Assembly (NCBI RefSeq): GCF_003217325.1
Contig: NZ_QJTI01000002.1
Span: forward strand, 186,001-250,000
Direction of reading: 5' to 3'
Length of the DNA: 64,000 bases
From: Rhodopseudomonas faecalis
Lineage (GTDB): Bacteria; Pseudomonadota; Alphaproteobacteria; Rhizobiales; Xanthobacteraceae
Numbering within the stretch: position 1 is the stretch's first letter; each line of letters begins with the position of its first letter. Of the stretch, positions 37,246-44,115 are shown piece after piece. Position numbers and translations under genes: made by a program. Below the pieces are notes generated by a model, which did not search any database, had not been told where the DNA came from, and saw nothing but the letters and a program-made list of their open reading frames with translations.

Positions 37246-37607
37246 CGCAACACCTCGTAGTGGATGTTGGCCACGCCAGAGGTGGTGATGCCGATCGCTC
37301 GGGCAGCGCCAAGCGAAAGGTCGAACAATCGCCCGCGGACAAATGGGCCGCGATCGTTGATGATCACAACGATAGAATGGCGGCCACGGGTGATCCGCAC
37401 GCGGCTGCCAAATGGAAGCCAGCGATGAGCGGCCGTCATGCCGTGCGGGTCAAAGCGGCGGCCTGATGCAACACGGTTGCCGTGTGAGTAGTAAGAAACA
37501 ACTCCGTATCCGCTGGTGAGCGGCTTTCGGGCAGGCTTGGCTTCCGCCGCTTCGCAGGCGAGCATTGCTGCAACGAGCGAAAGGCGGGTGATGGCGGCGC
37601 GCATCAT
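37242..37607 (-). CDS. RlpA-like double-psi beta-barrel protein with signal peptide
   Basis: A 121-residue exported protein. Residues 1-23 form a signal peptide (MMRAAITRLSLVAAMLACEA). The rest is an RlpA-type double-psi beta-barrel: GVVSYYSHGNRVASGRRFDPHGMTAAHRWLPFGSRVRIT, then VVIINDRGPFVRGRLFDLSLGAARAIG, including the (V/I)NDRGPF catalytic-type block. Cellular RlpA cleaves denuded peptidoglycan glycans at the septum. There is no lipobox and no SPOR domain. Presence in the early operon rather than with lysis genes is notable. Confidence 0.88.
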   Translation of the reverse strand: MMRAAITRLSLVAAMLACEAAEAKPARKPLTSGYGVVSYYSHGNRVASGRRFDPHGMTAAHRWLPFGSRVRITRGRHSIVVIINDRGPFVRGRLFDLSLGAARAIGITTSGVANIHYEVLR

Positions 37608-37846
37608 CGTGCTCCGTTTTCGCGACGGGAGCGGCGCAGGATCGCGGCGACGGCAGCGGCGATCGCAATGAGCGCGGCGATTGCGCCGACGATCGCATAA
37701 GCGACCATGATCAGGGCGACCACTTCGGAGCCGCTAAGCTCGCTGGCGGCAGCGTCGGCGGGGCAGATGACAGCGTAGGCGATGAGCCAAACGGCGATTG
37801 CAAAAGTGCCGCAGACCGCATCGCAGATGCGTTCGGAGATCGACAT
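37604..37846 (-). CDS. Small two-helix membrane protein of the early operon
   Basis: An 80-residue protein with two membrane helices (about residues 13-30 and 43-69) and a basic C-terminal tail (RRSRRENGAR). Its stop overlaps the start of the RlpA-like gene by 4 bases, so the two are probably made together and may act together at the envelope. Confidence 0.74.
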   Translation of the reverse strand: MSISERICDAVCGTFAIAVWLIAYAVICPADAAASELSGSEVVALIMVAYAIVGAIAALIAIAAAVAAILRRSRRENGAR

Positions 37847-37915
37847 GATGCTGATACCATTGATGGGGTTAGTGCGGGCGGCGCCCCGCGATCAGGCAGG
37901 GCGCCGGATCAGGCG

Positions 37916-38983
37916 TTAGGCCGCTTCCAAGATTTCGCGCCAGTCTTTGCGCGACATTGAGAGCACGGCGCCGCCGGCTTCCTCGAATTCGATCGAGCGG
38001 TCGTAGTCCTTGACCGTGTGGGCCTGATGGGTCACAGCGTTGAGGAGGCCCCAGGCGGAAAGATCGGCCCCCTCGATCAAGGAGCGGAGGATGCCGCCCC
38101 GCTCGCTTTCGCTAGCGCCGACCTTGCGGCCAAGCACTTCGACGGCCTTCGCCGGATCGCCTGTGACGCGCTGCTCGGTCAGCTCAGACATGCGGCCGAC
38201 CGTCTCGGCAAATCGAACATCATCGACAGACGCCCGTACCATGTCGCGAACTTTAAGGAGCACTGCGCGGTCATCCGCGCGCTTAGTATCGTCGGCCCAA
38301 AGCGCAGCGTTGTCCTCGATCTGGCGGCCGACGTGGTAGGCGCGAAAAGCGCCATCGGCGATGATCATCCCGTTGAGGCAGGCGAGGCGGTAGATCAGCG
38401 GCCGGACGGACACGCTCCCAAGCCCGACCTCGGAATTGCTGATAATGACGCCGGCCTGCACGCGGTCGCCAACTTTGACCTCGCCGCTGATCCGCGGCGC
38501 GACCGCTTGGATATACAGCCGGGCCTCAGTCATCTGGCACGACACGATCTTGACGTCCGGGATTTCGGCGAGGATCGGCAAAGCGACCGACGCGATTTCC
38601 TCGTGATCGATCCGCTGATATCGGTTGGAGAGGAAAGCCCGAACGTCGCCTCCGAGCGTGCGGATCATCCGCTTCTCGGGCTTGGTAGCAAACCAGTGAT
38701 TGACGTTGGACGCGAGGAGGCCGCGATCTGCCGGCGTCCCGGCGAGCAGCCGGTTATAATACTTGGCCGGGATCGCAAGCCGCTCGCCGATCTGGCTGTG
38801 AGCGATAGGCCGAACTGGGTAGGAGCCGCCTGCCATCCCTTGGGCATGAACGTCAATCCGCGCCACACCGTCGTCATCAACACCCATTTCCAGCGCGGAG
38901 GTGTGAGCGATCAGGTCGTGCTTCAAGCTCTTGGCGCCCTCGATCTGGGCGGCCAATTGTTGCAGTGATATCCCCACTTGCAT
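37916..38983 (-). CDS. DUF932 (phage/plasmid-like) protein
   Basis: A 355-residue DUF932 protein, the first gene of the leftward operon. Typical blocks are HSQIGERLAIPAKYYNRLLAG, RTLGGDVRAFLSNRYQRIDHEEI, VIISNSEVGLGSVSVRPLIYRLACLNGMI and GLLNAVTHQAH. The family is frequent on plasmids and phages; its biochemical role is unknown, with DNA replication or recombination suspected. The start at 38983 lies 25 bases from a repressor-type operator (39008-39025). Confidence 0.9.
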   Translation of the reverse strand: MQVGISLQQLAAQIEGAKSLKHDLIAHTSALEMGVDDDGVARIDVHAQGMAGGSYPVRPIAHSQIGERLAIPAKYYNRLLAGTPADRGLLASNVNHWFATKPEKRMIRTLGGDVRAFLSNRYQRIDHEEIASVALPILAEIPDVKIVSCQMTEARLYIQAVAPRISGEVKVGDRVQAGVIISNSEVGLGSVSVRPLIYRLACLNGMIIADGAFRAYHVGRQIEDNAALWADDTKRADDRAVLLKVRDMVRASVDDVRFAETVGRMSELTEQRVTGDPAKAVEVLGRKVGASESERGGILRSLIEGADLSAWGLLNAVTHQAHTVKDYDRSIEFEEAGGAVLSMSRKDWREILEAA

Positions 38984-39007
38984 TTTGTACCCCTAATGAA
39001 AGCCTGT

Positions 39008-39025
39008 CTTGCCAAATCAGGCAAG
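39008..39025. promoter_or_regulatory. Repressor-type operator upstream of the leftward operon
   Basis: CTTGCCAAATCAGGCAAG has CTTGCC/GGCAAG arms and matches the 18-base site at 40042-40059 in length and arms (12 of 12 arm bases). It lies just upstream of the first leftward gene, the place for an OL-type operator. A further left half site, CTTGCCAAATC, is at 39119-39129. Confidence 0.75.
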
Positions 39026-39144
39026 GATCAGGCTATGCCGCGCAAGGGGTCATTGCAAGCGGGACTTTACGGTTCTGGCAATCGTGACAGCTTTTTGAGG
39101 GAGAATGAGAAAGACTTGCTTGCCAAATCTGTAATGATCCAATT

Positions 39145-39185
39145 ATTAAAATAAAGGGGGTTCCCCCCCTAAGGGGGGACCCCCT
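39145..39185 (-). terminator. Probable terminator of the repressor transcript
   Basis: A hairpin with about 13 base pairs and one bulged base (left arm 39155-39168, right arm 39173-39185, loop about 4 bases) is followed in the leftward direction by a T-rich tract (TTTATTTTAATAATT, complement of about 39141-39154). It lies about 95 bases past the repressor stop. Confidence 0.65.
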
Positions 39186-39277
39186 GATCATTTATAATAA
39201 TGATATCAATCAATTGATTGTTGATTAGATAGTTACCGATCCTTGCGGGTGGGTTGTTGGGAATGGGCGCTGTGAGA

Positions 39278-40000
39278 TCATAGCGCTCTGAAGTGGCCGG
39301 CGGCTCGGCCGACAAGTTTCACGGCTGGATTGCTTGGGTGCATTGGGGGTAGGCTGCCGTCGGCGGTCGTCAGCATCAAGGAGATGCCGCCTTCTGCCGG
39401 CCCCGCCCCAACCTCGGCGCGACAGAGGAACGCGGCGCCGCCAGCCAGAACGACCCATAGGCCGGGTTCATTTACCTCTGTGCGGGATCGATCCACGACG
39501 ACATAGTCCCCTGCGTTGACTGCCGGGGCCGCGGTTGGCCGCGTAACGCGCATGATCGTCAGCGCATCGGCGCTCGTGTGTAGCATGTTCCGCACGACAT
39601 CGGCGGGGATGCACCAATGCGCGATGGCGGCCTTATCGGCGTCTTGAGCTGAGCCCTGGCTTGCAAGCGATCGGCTTTGCACTTCGGGGATGCGGGACGC
39701 GAAACTAACGCACTGCGCAGATGGGCGCGCATTGCGCCAGCTTCTTCGCCCTTTTGGTTCTGGCGGGGTAAGGTCTGGCGCTGGCCCGACCCCCGACGTC
39801 AGCCACGCAAGAGGAACTTCCAGCGCCTCGGCTGCGGCGGTCAGGTTGTCGATCGATGGCTTGGTTTTGTCCTTCTCCCATTGCTGGACTGCTGCGTGCG
39901 ACACCTGAACGATCTCGCCGAGATCGTCCTGGCTCATATTGCGGGACCTCCGGGCCGCCCGAAGTCGCTGGCCCAACGTATCAAGATCGTCAGATGACAT
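39278..40000 (-). CDS. CI-type phage repressor, S24-like domain without the catalytic dyad
   Basis: A 240-residue repressor. The N-terminal helix-turn-helix of XRE type is clear (LGQRLRAARRSRNMSQDDLGEIVQVSHAAVQQWEKDKTKPSIDNL). The C-terminal domain has the S24/LexA-like fold pattern (VNAGDYVVVDRSRTEVNEPGLWVVL), but the serine motif GDSM is replaced by RPTA and the lysine region by FLCRAEV, so self-cleavage seems unlikely. The ATG at 40000 has the strong ribosome binding site AAGGGGGG. It is divergent from the Cro-like gene and should bind the CTTGCC palindromes. Confidence 0.9.
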   Translation of the reverse strand: MSSDDLDTLGQRLRAARRSRNMSQDDLGEIVQVSHAAVQQWEKDKTKPSIDNLTAAAEALEVPLAWLTSGVGPAPDLTPPEPKGRRSWRNARPSAQCVSFASRIPEVQSRSLASQGSAQDADKAAIAHWCIPADVVRNMLHTSADALTIMRVTRPTAAPAVNAGDYVVVDRSRTEVNEPGLWVVLAGGAAFLCRAEVGAGPAEGGISLMLTTADGSLPPMHPSNPAVKLVGRAAGHFRAL

Positions 40001-40040
40001 TTTTTCCCCCCTTGAGGATCGGTTAAAGGCTGAAAGGTAA

Positions 40041-40060
40041 GCTTGCCAAAATTGGCAAGC
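40041..40060. promoter_or_regulatory. Repressor operator between repressor and Cro-like gene
   Basis: GCTTGCCAA-AA-TTGGCAAGC, a perfect 9-base inverted repeat with 2-base spacer, sits midway in the 108-base divergent region, as an OR-type operator. Related sites are at 39008-39025 and, more loosely, 40365-40381. Confidence 0.85.
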
Positions 40061-40108
40061 GCTGCTTAATTCGGCTCCGCACTGATTTGCAGGTAAGGGG
40101 TTATTACC

Positions 40109-40318
40109 ATGGGCGCGAAAACTGGCCGGGACGAAATCGTCGCGGAGATCGTGGCGAACAAGGGCTGGCGTACAGAAATCCAACAGCGCTGCGGCATCAC
40201 TCGGCAAGCAATCGATAACTGGCGTCAAGTCCCGCCCGAGCGCGCGCGGATTGTCAGCGATGTGACCGGCTACCCCCTCCATATCCTGCGCCCCGATGTG
40301 TTCCCCGATCCGACATAA
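40109..40318 (+). CDS. Cro/YdaS-like helix-turn-helix protein
   Basis: A 69-residue DNA-binding protein with the YdaS/Cro-type helix-turn-helix (EIVANKGWRTEIQQRCGITRQAIDNWRQVPPERARIVSDVTGYPLHILRPDVFP). It is the first rightward gene and divergent from the repressor, the position of Cro. The strongly basic NWRQVPPERAR turn is typical. Ribosome binding site AGGTAAGGGG lies before the ATG. Confidence 0.88.
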   Translation: MGAKTGRDEIVAEIVANKGWRTEIQQRCGITRQAIDNWRQVPPERARIVSDVTGYPLHILRPDVFPDPT

Positions 40319-40352
40319 GCGCCATGCGCAATAGTATCGGCGACCAGTTATG

Positions 40353-40381
40353 TTGCAAGTAAAACTTGCAAAAAATGCAAG
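40353..40381. promoter_or_regulatory. Overlapping palindromes, candidate Cro or repressor sites
   Basis: Two overlapping inverted repeats: TTGCAAGT-AAA-ACTTGCAA (40353-40371) and CTTGC-AAAAAAT-GCAAG (40365-40381). A further half site TTGCAAGC is at about 40388-40395. The arms differ slightly from the CTTGCC sites, so a different protein (Cro-like) could prefer them. They lie 44-72 bases upstream of the GcrA-like gene. Confidence 0.6.
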
Positions 40382-40424
40382 CTGTCGTTGCAAGCGCTGA
40401 TCGCGCAACAACAGGGGGCCTATC

Positions 40425-40865
40425 GTGAGCATGGTGGTTTGGACGGCCGAAATGTGCCGGCAGCTGTCTGAAATGGACGCCAGCGGCATGACGCGCGCTG
40501 CTATGGCTGCGGAATTGGGGGTTACCGTCAATTCCGTTGTCGGGAAGCTCTATCGCATCAGGCGCGGCCATGGCGCTGGCGGCGCCATGCCTTTAGGCCC
40601 GCGCCGCCAGCGCGCTGCAAAGGCCAAGTCGCCAACCGCGGATGATGCGCGGATTGCGTCGTCAATCCCCCCTGGTGCTGTCGGGTTGATGTCGAGGCGG
40701 CGCGATCAATGCGCCGCGGTTCTGGATTGCTGCGGCCCCGACGGCTTCGCAGTGATGTGTGGGGCGCCTGTCCATCGGCGGGATTACTGCGCCGATCACT
40801 ACAAGCGGTTCTTCATCCCCGTGAAGTGCGCACCACGCGAGCGCAATTCCGCGCCCGCGGAATAG
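40425..40865 (+). CDS. GcrA-like cell-cycle regulator homologue
   Basis: A 146-residue protein of the GcrA type. The N-terminal part, VVWTAEMCRQLSEMDASGMTRAAMAAELGVTVNSVVGKLYRIRRG, matches the GcrA helix-turn-helix (WTDE....L......G.SA..IA..LG..TRNAVIGK..RL). The C-terminal part contains CCGPDGFAVMCGAPVHRRDYCADHYKRFF, like the zinc-like end of GcrA. GcrA is a sigma70-associated activator that reads methylated GANTC sites in Caulobacter. The GTG at 40425 has AGGGGG six bases upstream; an ATG at 40431 is also possible. Confidence 0.85.
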   Translation: MSMVVWTAEMCRQLSEMDASGMTRAAMAAELGVTVNSVVGKLYRIRRGHGAGGAMPLGPRRQRAAKAKSPTADDARIASSIPPGAVGLMSRRRDQCAAVLDCCGPDGFAVMCGAPVHRRDYCADHYKRFFIPVKCAPRERNSAPAE

Positions 40866-40877
40866 GGAGAGAGGACC

Positions 40878-41240
40878 ATGGCCAAGCCAGCCGCAGCCTC
40901 GAATAGTTACGACCCGGAATTGGTCAAGTCGCTCGTTAACAAGATCGAGGGGTACGTTGTCGATCTGAACAGCGAGCGCGGAAAGTACATGAAGGCGTGC
41001 CGCTCGATCCGCGAGAGTATTTCGGGCGTCTATCAGGAAGCGAAGGCCCGGGGCATCCCGAAGAAAGAGCTTCGGATCATGATCGACACGCGCGCAAAGC
41101 TGGCCGCAGCCCGCGCCACGATCGAAGAACTCGAGCGCGATCAGCAAGAGACGATCTTGATGCTCGCCGAAGCATTCGGCGAGGCGGCGGACCTGCCGCT
41201 GTTCAAAGCCGCGATCGAGGCATCCGAAAACGACGATTAG
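40878..41240 (+). CDS. DUF2312/GapR-like nucleoid-associated protein
   Basis: A 120-residue helical protein matching GapR/DUF2312 (LVKSLVNKIEGYVVDLNSERGKYMKACRSIRESISGVYQEAKARGIPKKELRIMIDTRAK ... ILMLAEAFGEAADLPLF). Chromosomal GapR clamps overtwisted DNA and supports topoisomerases ahead of replication in Alphaproteobacteria. The first half has an unusual, longer insertion compared with GapR. It follows the GcrA-like gene at 12 bases. Ribosome binding site GAGAGG. Confidence 0.85.
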   Translation: MAKPAAASNSYDPELVKSLVNKIEGYVVDLNSERGKYMKACRSIRESISGVYQEAKARGIPKKELRIMIDTRAKLAAARATIEELERDQQETILMLAEAFGEAADLPLFKAAIEASENDD

Positions 41241-41248
41241 TTAGCACG

Positions 41249-41285
41249 GCCCGGCGGCGCTGCTGCCGCCGGGCGCCCTTTCCAT
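41249..41285 (+). terminator. Hairpin after the GapR-like gene
   Basis: A perfect 10-base-pair stem (41249-41258 with 41265-41274, loop of six) is followed by CGCCCTTTCC. The T content is low, so it may be a weak terminator or an mRNA end-protecting hairpin between the GapR-like gene and the next gene. Confidence 0.45.
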
Positions 41286-41301
41286 CGAACATGAGGCAAG
41301 C

Positions 41302-42045
41302 ATGTCAGGGGGCAGGCGACTTCTTCCGATCTCAGTCGAGGTCGAAGGCGATAGATCAAAGCGACGGCGCGTCTATCGCTTCCAATGCTCGCGCTGCGGC
41401 GCGCAGCATGACGTATCAGCAAACACGCACGGCGGCGCGCGCGCGAGAGAGGACTTGATGAAGGTTCTCGCCCGCGCCGGTTGGGAGCTTGGACACAAGC
41501 CGAACCGCGACATCTGCCCGACATGCGCCGGCATGATCAGGCGCAAAGCCCACGCACAAATGAAGGAGCCCCCGATGCCGACCGTTCAGCCCGCGCCCGT
41601 CAAAGCCGAGCCGCCGCGTGAGCTTGGCGTCGATGATGCTTTGATCATCGCCGAAAAGCTGACCGAAGTGTATGCCGGCCGCGACAAGGGATACGGCGAC
41701 GGCTGGTCGGACAAGCTTGTCGCCGAAAGCCTGAACGTCCCCCGCGATTGGGTTCGCCAAATCCGCGAGAAGCGCTTCGGCCCAGCGGCCGATAGCGAGG
41801 ATGTTCGCGCCGCGCTCGGCGAGGCCAGAGCTGTCGCCAACGACGCGGCGACGATGCTCAAGGCTGTGTCGGGATCGCTGGACCGCCTGGACGTCATCAA
41901 GACGCAATGCGCGGCAATGGCAGCGGAAGCCGCCGAACTCCACGCGACGATCGACCGGCAATTCCGCAACCAGGTAGGCGAGTGCTCGCGGACGCTCGGC
42001 CGTATCGAGCGCGGGATTGCGGCGATCGAAAAGGTGGTCGTCTGA
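41302..42045 (+). CDS. Phage protein with N-terminal zinc-ribbon and C-terminal coiled coil
   Basis: A 247-residue protein. Near the N-terminus are two CxxC pairs (FQCSRCGAQHD and DICPTCAGM) about 40 residues apart, likely a zinc-binding site. Then LVAESLNVPRDWVRQIREKRFG suggests a helix-turn-helix. The C-terminal 90 residues form a coiled coil (EARAVANDAATMLKAV, CSRTLGRIERGIAAIEKVV). Role unknown; DNA-binding likely. Confidence 0.78.
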   Translation: MSGGRRLLPISVEVEGDRSKRRRVYRFQCSRCGAQHDVSANTHGGARAREDLMKVLARAGWELGHKPNRDICPTCAGMIRRKAHAQMKEPPMPTVQPAPVKAEPPRELGVDDALIIAEKLTEVYAGRDKGYGDGWSDKLVAESLNVPRDWVRQIREKRFGPAADSEDVRAALGEARAVANDAATMLKAVSGSLDRLDVIKTQCAAMAAEAAELHATIDRQFRNQVGECSRTLGRIERGIAAIEKVVV

Positions 42046-42572
42046 TGGCTTGGGCTGGGGACATTCTGGCGCTCGATCTCGCCAAGACCACCGGCTGGGC
42101 TTACGGCGCCCCCGGTGAGGAGCCGATTTATGGCTCGGTGACGTTCGGCAATGAAAACACAACGCGGGCGCGTGTTCTGCGCAATTGCCGCGAATGGATG
42201 GTCAGCTTCCTAGTCGCCAGCCCGGCGCGGCTGGTCGTATTCGAGGCGCCGCTGACGCCCGGCCAATTGCAGGGGCACACGAACATCGACAGCATTCGGC
42301 TGCTAATCGGTATCGCCGAGACCGTGGACGAGTTGCTGTTCGATCGCGCTGACGTCCGTGAGGCGCGCGTGTCGGACGTTAGAACGTTCTTCCTTGGCAC
42401 CAATCGGATTAAACGCGCAGACGCCAAGGACGCCACCAAATACAAATGCCGGAAGCTCGGTTGGTCGCCGCAAGATGACAACGCGGCCGACGCCCTGGCG
42501 CTGTGGTGCTATCAGGCCGCGCACATGGCGCCCCAGCATTCTGTCAAGCTCCTGCCGCTGTGGGGCGCCTAA
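42045..42572 (+). CDS. RuvC/YqgF-like resolvase or nuclease
   Basis: A 175-residue protein of the RNase H/RuvC fold: first acidic strand in ILALDLAKTTGWAYG, second in LVVFEAPLTPG and final D-x-x-D helix in DDNAADALALWCYQ. This arrangement is typical of phage Holliday junction resolvases (RuvC-like). The ATG at 42045 shares one base with the stop of the preceding gene (TGATG). It may resolve branched replication or packaging intermediates. Confidence 0.85.
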   Translation: MAWAGDILALDLAKTTGWAYGAPGEEPIYGSVTFGNENTTRARVLRNCREWMVSFLVASPARLVVFEAPLTPGQLQGHTNIDSIRLLIGIAETVDELLFDRADVREARVSDVRTFFLGTNRIKRADAKDATKYKCRKLGWSPQDDNAADALALWCYQAAHMAPQHSVKLLPLWGA

Positions 42573-42964
42573 TGTCGCGGCAGCGGGCAAATCGATGGAC
42601 GCCGGCCCGAGCTGCGCGCGCAGCGTATCTTGCCGGCCGCGGCTGGTCTTATGAGCAGATCGCGGATGAGATCGGCGGCATTAGCGGCAAGTGGCTTGGC
42701 GTCAAACTGCGCGCCTGGGGCGCGCGAGCGTCGCGCCGCCGAAAGGGGCTTTGCCTAATCGCGTGCCTGTCGCCAATTGCCACGTCGCGATTGACGATCG
42801 CCGCGAAGGCCCGCGGGGTGCCGCTGGATGATTTAGCGGCCAAGATACTATCAGTCGTCGCCTGCGAGAACCTGACCGACAGCATTCTGGATGATGGGGT
42901 TAAGACTATGCTGGGGCGGGACTTGGCCCCGGCGCCGCGCAAGCACAGGCGCCCGCAGTCATGA
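42572..42964 (+). CDS. Phage helix-turn-helix protein, GcrA-helix-like
   Basis: A 130-residue basic protein starting MSRQRANRWTPARAARAAYLAGRGWSYEQIADEIGGISGKWLGVKLRAWG, a helix-turn-helix similar to the N-terminal domain of GcrA. A second motif, LTIAAKARGVPLDDLAAKILSVVACENL, looks like a ribbon-helix-helix-type helix. Start at 42572 overlaps the stop of the RuvC-like gene (TAATG). Possibly a second DNA-binding regulator of the operon. Confidence 0.78.
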   Translation: MSRQRANRWTPARAARAAYLAGRGWSYEQIADEIGGISGKWLGVKLRAWGARASRRRKGLCLIACLSPIATSRLTIAAKARGVPLDDLAAKILSVVACENLTDSILDDGVKTMLGRDLAPAPRKHRRPQS

Positions 42965-44115
42965 GCAACGACACCGACCCCGCATTCCAGGCATGGGTTG
43001 ATCGCGCCCGCGAGGTCAGCCTTGAGGCGGCTGCGGCGATGGCCGGCGCCAAGCTCAAGCGCAGCGCCCACGAAATGATCGGGCCTTGCCCGAAGTGCCT
43101 CGGCACCGATCGGTTCAGCATCAACGAGGGGAAAGGGCTGTGGAACTGCCGCGGCGCAGAGGGCGGCAACGACAGTATTTCGCTGTTGATGCACGCGGGC
43201 GGATTGCCGTTCCTTGCGGCTTGCGAGCAGCTGACTGGCGAGGCGCCGCCGCGCGACGGCCGGCAGATCGACGCCGATATTGTTCGCGAGCGCAAGGAAG
43301 AACGCCGCGACCGGAAGATCAGCAAGGAGCAGGATGAACAGCGGCGTTCCGATTGGCAGGCGCAGGCGGTATCCGATCTCTGGCGCAAAGCGCTGCCGTT
43401 CGGCGGCAGCTTCGCGGAGGCTTATCTGGCGCGCCGCGGCGTTACGCTGACGCCCGATCAGTGCGAGAACCTGCGTTTCATCCCATCGCTGGAATATCGC
43501 GGCTATGCAGACGAGCAGGCGCAGGCCGAAACGTCGCTCGGTGAATTCCCGGCGATGGTGGCCGCTATGCGCGACCCGGCCGGCGGGATCGTCGCCGTCC
43601 ATCGAACGTATTTGGCGCCGGATCGGCCGGTGAAGCTGGTCCCGCCGGGCGACCGCAACCGCAACAAGGCGAAGAAGGTTTTCGGCAAGGCGCGGGGCTC
43701 GATCATCTGGCTCGGCCGCCCGTGCCCGGTTGTCGCTATTGGCGAGGGCATTGAGACGGCCGGCGCGTGGTATGCGCTCGGCATCGGCCCGGATGAGGTG
43801 ACGATCGCTGCGGCCTATTCCCTCGGGAACATGAGCGGCGGCGCCACCGATACGATGCGCCACCCGACGATTAAGGGGCGGACAATCTACAACGGCATTC
43901 CCGACCAAGATCGGCCGGGGATCATCCTGCCCGATTGGGCCCGCGAAGTGATCCTGCTCGGCGACGGCGATAGCGACGGCCCGACCACCGTTGCGCATCT
44001 TCTGACCGCCGGCCGGCGCTACCGCGCCGCCGGGAAGGCGGTCTCGGTCCACATGGCACCCGAGGGGAGCGATTGGAACGACGTCCTCATGGGATGTATG
44101 GAGGGCGCGGCGTGA
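42961..44115 (+). CDS. Phage DNA primase (zinc-finger plus TOPRIM)
   Basis: A 384-residue primase. The N-terminal zinc finger is CPKCLGTDRFSINEGKGLWNC (Cys43, Cys46, Cys63), followed by a charged linker. The TOPRIM domain is VVAIGEGIETAGAW (EGxE) and VILLGDGDSDGPT (DGDxD). P4-alpha-like primases have the same organisation. It should make RNA primers for phage replication and pairs with the downstream ATPase. The ATG overlaps the preceding stop by 4 bases. Confidence 0.9.
   Translation: MSNDTDPAFQAWVDRAREVSLEAAAAMAGAKLKRSAHEMIGPCPKCLGTDRFSINEGKGLWNCRGAEGGNDSISLLMHAGGLPFLAACEQLTGEAPPRDGRQIDADIVRERKEERRDRKISKEQDEQRRSDWQAQAVSDLWRKALPFGGSFAEAYLARRGVTLTPDQCENLRFIPSLEYRGYADEQAQAETSLGEFPAMVAAMRDPAGGIVAVHRTYLAPDRPVKLVPPGDRNRNKAKKVFGKARGSIIWLGRPCPVVAIGEGIETAGAWYALGIGPDEVTIAAAYSLGNMSGGATDTMRHPTIKGRTIYNGIPDQDRPGIILPDWAREVILLGDGDSDGPTTVAHLLTAGRRYRAAGKAVSVHMAPEGSDWNDVLMGCMEGAA

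Larger units (their letters stand above)
38984..39277. other. AT-rich non-coding region between the early operon and the repressor
   Basis: About 290 bases without a gene. It contains the leftward operator region, a stretch of much lower GC than its surroundings (39121-39240), a long GC-rich hairpin (39155-39185) and a perfect 14-base palindrome CAATCAATTGATTG (39207-39220). Such an AT-rich island could be an origin of replication or a site for host nucleoid proteins. Confidence 0.6.
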
